From contig VBAN01000164.1 in the NCBI GenBank assembly GCA_005882445.1, positions 1-10,771 on the forward strand: DNA of 10,771 nucleotides, written 5' to 3'. The translations under genes and the position numbers were made by a program. Each line of letters opens with the position of its first letter. Within the stretch, counting starts at the first letter, position 1. Positions 6,946 to 10,771 of this stretch are shown in pieces. Under the pieces are notes generated by a model. It was not told the DNA's origin and did not search any database. It saw only the letters and a list, made by a program, of their open reading frames with translations. The stretch comes from Candidatus Segetimicrobium genomatis (GTDB lineage Bacteria > Sysuimicrobiota > Sysuimicrobiia > Sysuimicrobiales > Segetimicrobiaceae).

Positions 6946-6954
6946 CGAACAGGT

Positions 6955-7682
6955 ATGGGCGCACGAGCGCGCGTCGGAGCGAAGGGCCGGGTCACCGGGT
7001 CTCGACGCTCGTCCACACCGTCCTCTCTCAGCACACCAGCGACACCAACAGTCACCGGGCGTTCGAGCGGCTGCGGGGCCGGTTCCCGTCCTGGGCGATG
7101 CTGCGCGATGCGCCGGTCGAAGCGGTGGTCGACGCGATCCGCCCCGCCGGCCTGAGCAGGCTCAAGGCGCCGCGTATCCAGGCCCTCCTGAGGCGCGTCA
7201 CCGCCGAGCGGGGACGGCTCTCATTGGATTTTCTCCGGCGGTGGCCGGTCGATCGCGCGAAGGCGTGGCTCCGGACCCTCGACGGGGTGGGCCCCAAAAC
7301 GGCGGCGATCGTGCTCATCTTCGGCTTGGGCAAGGCCGCGTTCCCGGTCGACACCCACGTCTACCGCGTCGGGAGGCGCATCGGGATCATCCCCAAGGGA
7401 CTGTCCGTGGAGAAGGCGCACGGGTGGATCGAGGCGCTGGTTCGGCCCGCCCGCTACGGGCCGTTCCACCTGCTCCTGATCCGCCACGGGCGTGAGATCT
7501 GCAAGGCGGGCCGCCCGCGCTGCTCTGTCTGTCCGCTGCGCAGGCACTGTGACTTTTTTCGCCGCGCCGGCGTGGGGGGCGGTGAGCAGCCGCCCGCGCC
7601 GTATTGGGGCGGAGGGAGGGTTTCGGCTTCCAGCGAAGGTCGGCATCTGCACCGCCGGCAGGATGCGGTGAATGGGGTGTGA
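6955..7682 (+). CDS. nth: Endonuclease III-like HhH-GPD DNA glycosylase/AP lyase, N-terminus out of frame
   Basis: Base-excision repair glycosylase of the Nth family. The core reads STLVHTVLSQHTSDTNSHRAF, then the helix-hairpin-helix LDGVGPKTAA with the catalytic lysine codon at 7296, VDTHVYRV with the catalytic aspartate codon at 7350, and a C-x6-C-x2-C-x5-C iron-sulfur motif (cysteine codons at 7500, 7521, 7530 and 7548). The core therefore appears catalytically complete. Its frame has no ATG, GTG or TTG close upstream of STLV. The natural ATG (6955, MGARARV) is in a different frame. The bases between contain CCGGGTC twice (6987-6993 and 6995-7001); removing one eight-base unit would join ATG and core in frame, though the N-terminus would still be about 15-20 residues shorter than usual. 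A roughly 37-residue C-terminal extension after the cluster is not family-like. The stop abuts the next gene's ATG. Confidence 0.8.
6987..7001 (+). repeat. Short direct repeat (CCGGGTC x2) at the nth frame break
   Basis: CCGGGTC occurs at 6987-6993 and again at 6995-7001 with one base between, an eight-base period. It lies between the ATG-containing frame (MGARARVGAKGRV) and the frame encoding the endonuclease III core. An eight-base duplication shifts the frame by exactly the amount needed to explain the mismatch, so slippage or an assembly duplication is plausible. Confidence 0.55.
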
Positions 7683-8639
7683 ATGGATATGAGTTCGCTT
7701 CGCGTCGCCCTGCTCCAAATGACGGCCTGCGGCTCCGACCAGGATGCGAATCTTCGCAAAGGGGAGGCATTCTGCCGGCGCGCGCAGGCGATGGGAGCGG
7801 ACATTGCGCTGTTCCCCGAAATGTGGAACATCGGATACACTCCCTACGCGGGATGTCCTCACGAGTACCGGGCTCTCGGCGCAGAGCGCCCGGACCAGCA
7901 GGAGGCTCGTGCCCGATGGCAGGCGCAGGCGATTGGCCGAGATGATCCCTTTGTGTTGCGGTTTCGCCGGCTGGCCAAGGAGTTGCGGATGGCCGTCGCG
8001 CTGACGTATCTCGAGCGCTGGCCGGCCGCCCCGCGCGATACCGTTTCCCTGATCGACCGCCATGGAGATATTGTCCTGACCTACGCCAAGGTGCACACGT
8101 GCGACTTTTCCCTCGAAGCGGCGTGTACGCCCGGGGAGGACTTCCCCGTGTGCCCGCTGGACGCAGCGCACGGATCTGTGAACATCGGTGCGATGATTTG
8201 CTATGATCGGGAGTTCCCTGAAAGCGCCCGGATCTTGATGCTCAACGGAGCGGAGATCATCCTGACGCCCAATGCCTGCCCGTTGGAGGAGAACCGGATC
8301 GGGCAATTTCGCGCGCGCGCCTTTGAGAACATGGTGGGGGTGGCCATGGCCAATTACGCGGCCCCCCAGGAAAACGGACACTCCGTCGCGTTCGATGGGA
8401 TGGCCTTCAACGCCGACGGAGCGGGGCGAAATACGCTCATGATCGAGGCGGACGGGAGGGAAGGCGTGTATCTGGCGGGGTTCGATCTGGACGCGCTGCG
8501 GGCATATCGGGACCGCGAAGTCTGGGGAGGCGCGTTTCGCCGGCCACACCGGTATGATCCCCTCACCTCGACGGGCCTGGCCCGCCCGTTCGTGAGGACG
8601 AATGCGGCCGGCGAGCGATATGACCCGGCCACGAGATGA
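7683..8639 (+). CDS. Carbon-nitrogen hydrolase (nitrilase superfamily)
   Basis: A 318-residue cytoplasmic hydrolase of amide, carbamoyl or nitrile C-N bonds. The catalytic residues of the superfamily are all present: E46 in ALFPEMWNIGY, K136 in LTYAKVH, and nucleophile C173 in GAMICYDREFPESARI. E145, in FSLEAACTPGEDF, matches the accessory glutamate position. LTPNACPLEENRIGQFRAR and ENMVGVAMANY follow as in N-carbamoyl amidohydrolase-like members. The 50-residue C-terminal part (VYLAGFDLDALRAYR, then WGGAFRRPHRY) is also family-typical. It could be a carbamoylputrescine-amidase-like or N-carbamoyl amino acid amidohydrolase; the sequence does not decide. ATG 7683 directly follows the TGA of nth; a second in-frame ATG two codons later is possible. 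The ribosome site is weak (GGGGTG). It appears intact and may be read through from nth into the YCII gene. Confidence 0.92.
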   Translation: MDMSSLRVALLQMTACGSDQDANLRKGEAFCRRAQAMGADIALFPEMWNIGYTPYAGCPHEYRALGAERPDQQEARARWQAQAIGRDDPFVLRFRRLAKELRMAVALTYLERWPAAPRDTVSLIDRHGDIVLTYAKVHTCDFSLEAACTPGEDFPVCPLDAAHGSVNIGAMICYDREFPESARILMLNGAEIILTPNACPLEENRIGQFRARAFENMVGVAMANYAAPQENGHSVAFDGMAFNADGAGRNTLMIEADGREGVYLAGFDLDALRAYRDREVWGGAFRRPHRYDPLTSTGLARPFVRTNAAGERYDPATR

Positions 8640-8658
8640 AGGGAGGCGGGGCACCGTC

Positions 8659-9027
8659 ATGGCGAAGAGCGACAAGGGAACACCCCCGGGAGGCGCGGGA
8701 AGCGGCGGCGGCATGAAGTGTTACGCGCTGATCTACTACGTGGTCGATGACTTTGTTGCCCGGCGGGCACCGCACCGCGAGGAACACCTCCGGCTCGTCA
8801 GGGAAGCGCATGGCCGCGGGGAGCTGCTCCTGGCCGGGGCATTGGGCGATCCCCCGGATCGGGCGCTGCTCGTGTTTCGCGCCCCGGACGGCTCGATCGC
8901 CGAAACCTTCGCGCAGCGCGATCCTTACGTGGTCAAGGGCGTGGTCACGCGCTGGGAGGTGCAGCCCTGGGCGGTCGTGGTTGGCCAGGAACCGTCCGGG
9001 AAGACCCCGATCGGCGGTGTCCGGTGA
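8659..9027 (+). CDS. YCII-family (YciI-like) protein
   Basis: A small alpha/beta protein of the dimeric ferredoxin-like YCII family. Members are mostly uncharacterised, though a few act as dehalogenase- or muconolactone-isomerase-like enzymes or as partner domains. The domain starts at MKCYALIYYVVDDF, followed by RRAPHREEHLRLV with its paired histidines, then GELLLAGALGDPPD, the VFRAPDG turn, and QRDPYVVKG...WEVQPW at the end, all typical. The start is uncertain. ATG 8659 has GGGAGG twelve bases upstream and adds an 18-residue Gly/Ser/Pro-rich leader; ATG 8713 begins exactly at the domain but has only a weak GC-rich ribosome site. The GTG of the next gene overlaps its TGA (GTGA, 9024-9027), so the two are probably translationally coupled. 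No damage is visible. Confidence 0.82.
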   Translation: MAKSDKGTPPGGAGSGGGMKCYALIYYVVDDFVARRAPHREEHLRLVREAHGRGELLLAGALGDPPDRALLVFRAPDGSIAETFAQRDPYVVKGVVTRWEVQPWAVVVGQEPSGKTPIGGVR

Positions 9028-9338
9028 TTGCGCGGTTTTGGTCGGCGCGCGCCACGCCCGCCGGGGCCCGGGCCTATGCCGGCCATCTGAGGAGCCACGT
9101 CCTGCCGGCGGTCAAACAGGTGGACGGGTACGCGGGCGCCGTGCTGCTCGAGCGGGAAGTCTCCGCCGCGGTCGAGATCCTCGTCATTACCTGGTGGCGG
9201 TCGCTCGATGCGATTCGACGGTTCGCCGGTCCCGACCCGGAGGAAGCCGTGGTCGCCGATGCCGCCGCCGCTCTGCTGACGACCTTTGACCGGCGGGTGC
9301 GCCATTACGAGCTCGTGGTCAAGGACGAGGCCAGGTGA
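9024..9338 (+). CDS. Antibiotic biosynthesis monooxygenase (ABM)-like domain protein
   Basis: A 104-residue small protein of the dimeric alpha/beta-barrel ABM type. It begins MIARFWSARAT, then a helix with AYAGHLRSHVLPAVKQVDGY, GAVLLEREV, an ITWWRSLDAIRRFAGPDPEEA segment, and ends with FDRRVRHYELVV. The W-x-S-x-x-A-I-x-x-F-x-G pattern with a C-terminal HYE is common among proteins annotated as antibiotic biosynthesis monooxygenases. Function in this subgroup is unknown; these folds bind or oxidise small cyclic molecules without cofactor, or act as accessory dimers. It starts with GTG in a four-base overlap with the upstream stop and ends in another GTGA overlap with the aminotransferase, implying coupled translation and a shared role with both. 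Confidence 0.78.
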   Translation: MIARFWSARATPAGARAYAGHLRSHVLPAVKQVDGYAGAVLLEREVSAAVEILVITWWRSLDAIRRFAGPDPEEAVVADAAAALLTTFDRRVRHYELVVKDEAR

Positions 9339-10459
9339 CCCGGGTGAAGATCGAACCCTTTGCGCTCGAGCGCTGGATGACCCGGCACGAGCTCAACGCC
9401 CGCTACGATATCGCGGAAAGCGGCATCCTGCCCCTGCGGCTTGCCGACCTGCTCGGCTGGCTGCCGGTGGACGAGCGCCAGGCCACGCTGGATTCCCTGC
9501 TCGGGATGCCGCTCGGCTACTCGGAAGCCGTTGGCACTCGCGCGCTGCGTTCGTTGATCGCCGCCACCTACACAGACTGCGATCCCGACAATATCCTGGT
9601 CACCACCGGCGCGATCGAGGCGAACTTTCTGCTGTTCAGCGCGCTCCTGGGCGCCGGCGACCACGTGATCGTGTCCCACCCCGCCTACCAGCAGCTCTCC
9701 AGCGTGCCGCGGGCCCTCGGCTGCGAGGTGTCGCTGTGGGATGTGGGCCAAGATTATCGGTTCGATGTGAGCGCGCTGGCGCGGCTGGTCCGGCCGGCCA
9801 CGCGCCTGATCGTCGTCAACACGCCGCACAATCCCACCGGCGCCGTGCTTTCACCGGAGGGGGCGCGAGGCGTGTACGCGCTGGCCGAGTCGGTCGGGGC
9901 CAGGGTGCTGTGCGACGAGGCCTATCGCTGGCTCACCGTCCCCGGCGGCGACCCGTTCGCGCCGCCGATGGTCGACCACGGACCGCGCGGCATCAGCGTC
10001 GGCACGGTGTCCAAGCCGTTCGGGCTTCCGGGCCTGCGCATCGGGTGGATCGCCGCGTCCCGGGACGTGATTTCCGCCTGTCTCGGGATACGCGACTACG
10101 TCTCGCTCAGCCCCGGCAAGCTCAACGATGCCATCGCCCAACTCGCGCTCCGCCACCGCGAGCGGATCATCGAGCGCAACAGCCGCATCATCGCCGCGAA
10201 TCTGGCCGCCACCACGCGATGGATCGCGCGGCACTCCGAGATCCTCTCCTGGGCGCCGCCGCGCGGCGGGCTGCTGGCGCTGGTGCGCTACCGGCTCGAA
10301 CCCGAGATCGGGTCGCTCGAGCTCGCCGACAGGCTGGCCATCGAGTACGACGTCATGCTGGCCCCGGGCTCGGCCTTCGGCTGCGAGCACCACCTGGCCG
10401 GCCTCGAGGCGGCGGGCCGCTGCTTCGAAGCGCTTCGGCGTCGACCGAGGAGCTGCTAA
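9335..10459 (+). CDS. Class I/II PLP-dependent aminotransferase (VioD/capreomycidine synthase-like), C-terminal segment missing
   Basis: A fold-type I aminotransferase of 374 residues. Cofactor residues are clear: TTGAIEANF (90-98), NTPHNPTG with N166 (162-169), CDEAY with D194 and Y197, TVSKPFG with Schiff-base K227, and GLRIGW with R235. The N-terminus (KIEPFALERWMTRHELNARY, then DIAESG) resembles the group annotated near capreomycidine synthase, whose natural substrates are mostly unknown. Near the end, PGSAFGCEHHL runs straight into AGLEAAGRCFEAL. Relatives have about 12 residues here (hlRIGxG...F), including the arginine that holds the substrate carboxylate. An in-frame loss of roughly 36 bases is inferred and would harm activity. 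GTG 9335 overlaps the upstream stop and has GAGG four bases before it; GTG 9344 is an alternative. Its TAA shares four bases with the convergent gene's stop. Confidence 0.88.
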   Translation: MTRVKIEPFALERWMTRHELNARYDIAESGILPLRLADLLGWLPVDERQATLDSLLGMPLGYSEAVGTRALRSLIAATYTDCDPDNILVTTGAIEANFLLFSALLGAGDHVIVSHPAYQQLSSVPRALGCEVSLWDVGQDYRFDVSALARLVRPATRLIVVNTPHNPTGAVLSPEGARGVYALAESVGARVLCDEAYRWLTVPGGDPFAPPMVDHGPRGISVGTVSKPFGLPGLRIGWIAASRDVISACLGIRDYVSLSPGKLNDAIAQLALRHRERIIERNSRIIAANLAATTRWIARHSEILSWAPPRGGLLALVRYRLEPEIGSLELADRLAIEYDVMLAPGSAFGCEHHLAGLEAAGRCFEALRRRPRSC

Positions 10460-10771
10460 CCCGCGCCCGGCTCTACGAGCCGCCGGTAGACCGCCACGGC
10501 CTCGCCGGCCAGGCGCTCCACGGCGTCAGGGGTCCGAGGGTCCGGCGGCCCCAACTCCATCATGAACGGTCCGCTGTAGCCGATGCGTCGCAGGCAGGTC
10601 AGAAAGGGCGCCCAGGCGATCCCGCCTTTCGAGGGAAGCCAGTGGCGGTCCCCCTTGCCGTCGTTGTCGTGGGCGTGGATCGTGGCCAGGCGAGTCCCCA
10701 GGCGGCAGGCCACCTCCGGCGCCTGGCCGGCGATCCACCCGTGCCCGGTATCCCAACACGCCCCCAACCCG
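10456..10771 (-). CDS. Sugar phosphate isomerase/epimerase, xylose isomerase-like TIM barrel (partial)
   Basis: The C-terminal 105 or so residues of an AP-endonuclease-2/xylose-isomerase-like barrel; the start lies beyond the right edge. The visible metal-site elements are CWDTGHGWI (aspartate and histidine), IHAHDNDGKGDRHWLPSKGG (two further histidines) and the strand MMEL with its glutamate after RRIGYSGPF. The family includes sugar epimerases, inosose and hydroxypyruvate isomerases, and endonuclease IV; the HDNDG...H...GG pattern favours the sugar isomerase branch over a DNA repair enzyme. A TTG at 10767 is open but is not considered the start because the frame runs to the edge in family sequence. 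Its TAG overlaps the TAA of the aminotransferase on the other strand, at CTAA 10456-10459. Confidence 0.85.
   Translation of the reverse strand, partial: GLGACWDTGHGWIAGQAPEVACRLGTRLATIHAHDNDGKGDRHWLPSKGGIAWAPFLTCLRRIGYSGPFMMELGPPDPRTPDAVERLAGEAVAVYRRLVEPGAG

Noticed and set aside
7221..8714. Minus-strand open frame of 497 codons across nth and the CN hydrolase
   Set aside because: It spans two unrelated genes with intact catalytic motifs on the plus strand and shows no domain of its own.
10456..10771. Endonuclease IV (DNA repair) for the partial TIM-barrel gene
   Set aside because: The HDNDG...H...GG pattern and MMEL strand fit sugar isomerase/epimerase relatives better, though the missing N-terminal part leaves some doubt.
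1..10771. CRISPR arrays, tRNA/rRNA genes, insertion sequences, toxin-antitoxin or phage modules
   Set aside because: I saw no regularly spaced repeats, no cloverleaf or rRNA-like sequence, and no transposase, integrase or phage structural frames on either strand.

Overview
The window is high-GC bacterial DNA (roughly 70% by eye), gene-dense, with Shine-Dalgarno sites before several genes, frequent GTG starts and 4-base stop/start overlaps. There are no rRNA or tRNA genes, no CRISPR array and no recognisable insertion sequence. The gene mix (a form-II CoxL-like molybdenum hydroxylase subunit, SHS-type MFS carrier, MOSC protein, CN hydrolase, VioD-like aminotransferase) resembles uncultured soil or subsurface lineages such as Rokubacteria, Chloroflexota or the CSP1-3/Sysuimicrobiota group. 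That placement is inference from gene style only.

Layout. 1-59: 3' tail of an unidentified plus-strand gene. 78-432: a RidA-family gene broken by a frameshift plus an internal loss. It converges with a minus-strand run of six genes read from 6785 down to 441: MOSC protein, PlsC-type acyltransferase, CoxL-like molybdopterin subunit, 5'-truncated undecaprenyl-pyrophosphate phosphatase, exported PEBP-family protein, and MFS transporter. A 169-base divergent region (6786-6954) separates this run from a plus-strand series: endonuclease III (6955-7682), carbon-nitrogen hydrolase (7683-8639), YCII-family protein (8659-9027), ABM-like protein (9024-9338) and class I/II aminotransferase (9335-10459). 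The last three are joined by GTGA overlaps and are probably translationally coupled. A partial minus-strand sugar-phosphate isomerase/epimerase runs in from the right edge and meets the aminotransferase tail to tail. No gene-free stretch exceeds 300 bases.

How the genes fit together. The CoxL-like subunit needs molybdenum cofactor, and MOSC domains are associated with molybdenum-cofactor biology, so those two may be linked. The usual FAD and iron-sulfur partners of CoxL are not in view. UppP (undecaprenyl carrier recycling) and PlsC (phospholipid synthesis) are envelope functions. The plus-strand CN hydrolase/YCII/ABM/aminotransferase group looks like a small amine or amino-acid pathway of unknown substrate.

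The most striking signal is not one gene. At least five unrelated genes lack a short conserved block, often the catalytic one, while the flanking sequence still looks well conserved: RidA (about 13 residues plus a frame change), UppP (N-terminal catalytic motif), PlsC (the NHxxxxD histidine block), endonuclease III (N-terminal helix and reading frame) and the aminotransferase (C-terminal substrate-binding arginine segment). CoxL may have lost a small loop as well. This could be an assembly or amplification artefact, or genuine recent decay. Read-level data would tell them apart. All claims of loss rest on comparison with remembered family consensus, not on an alignment.
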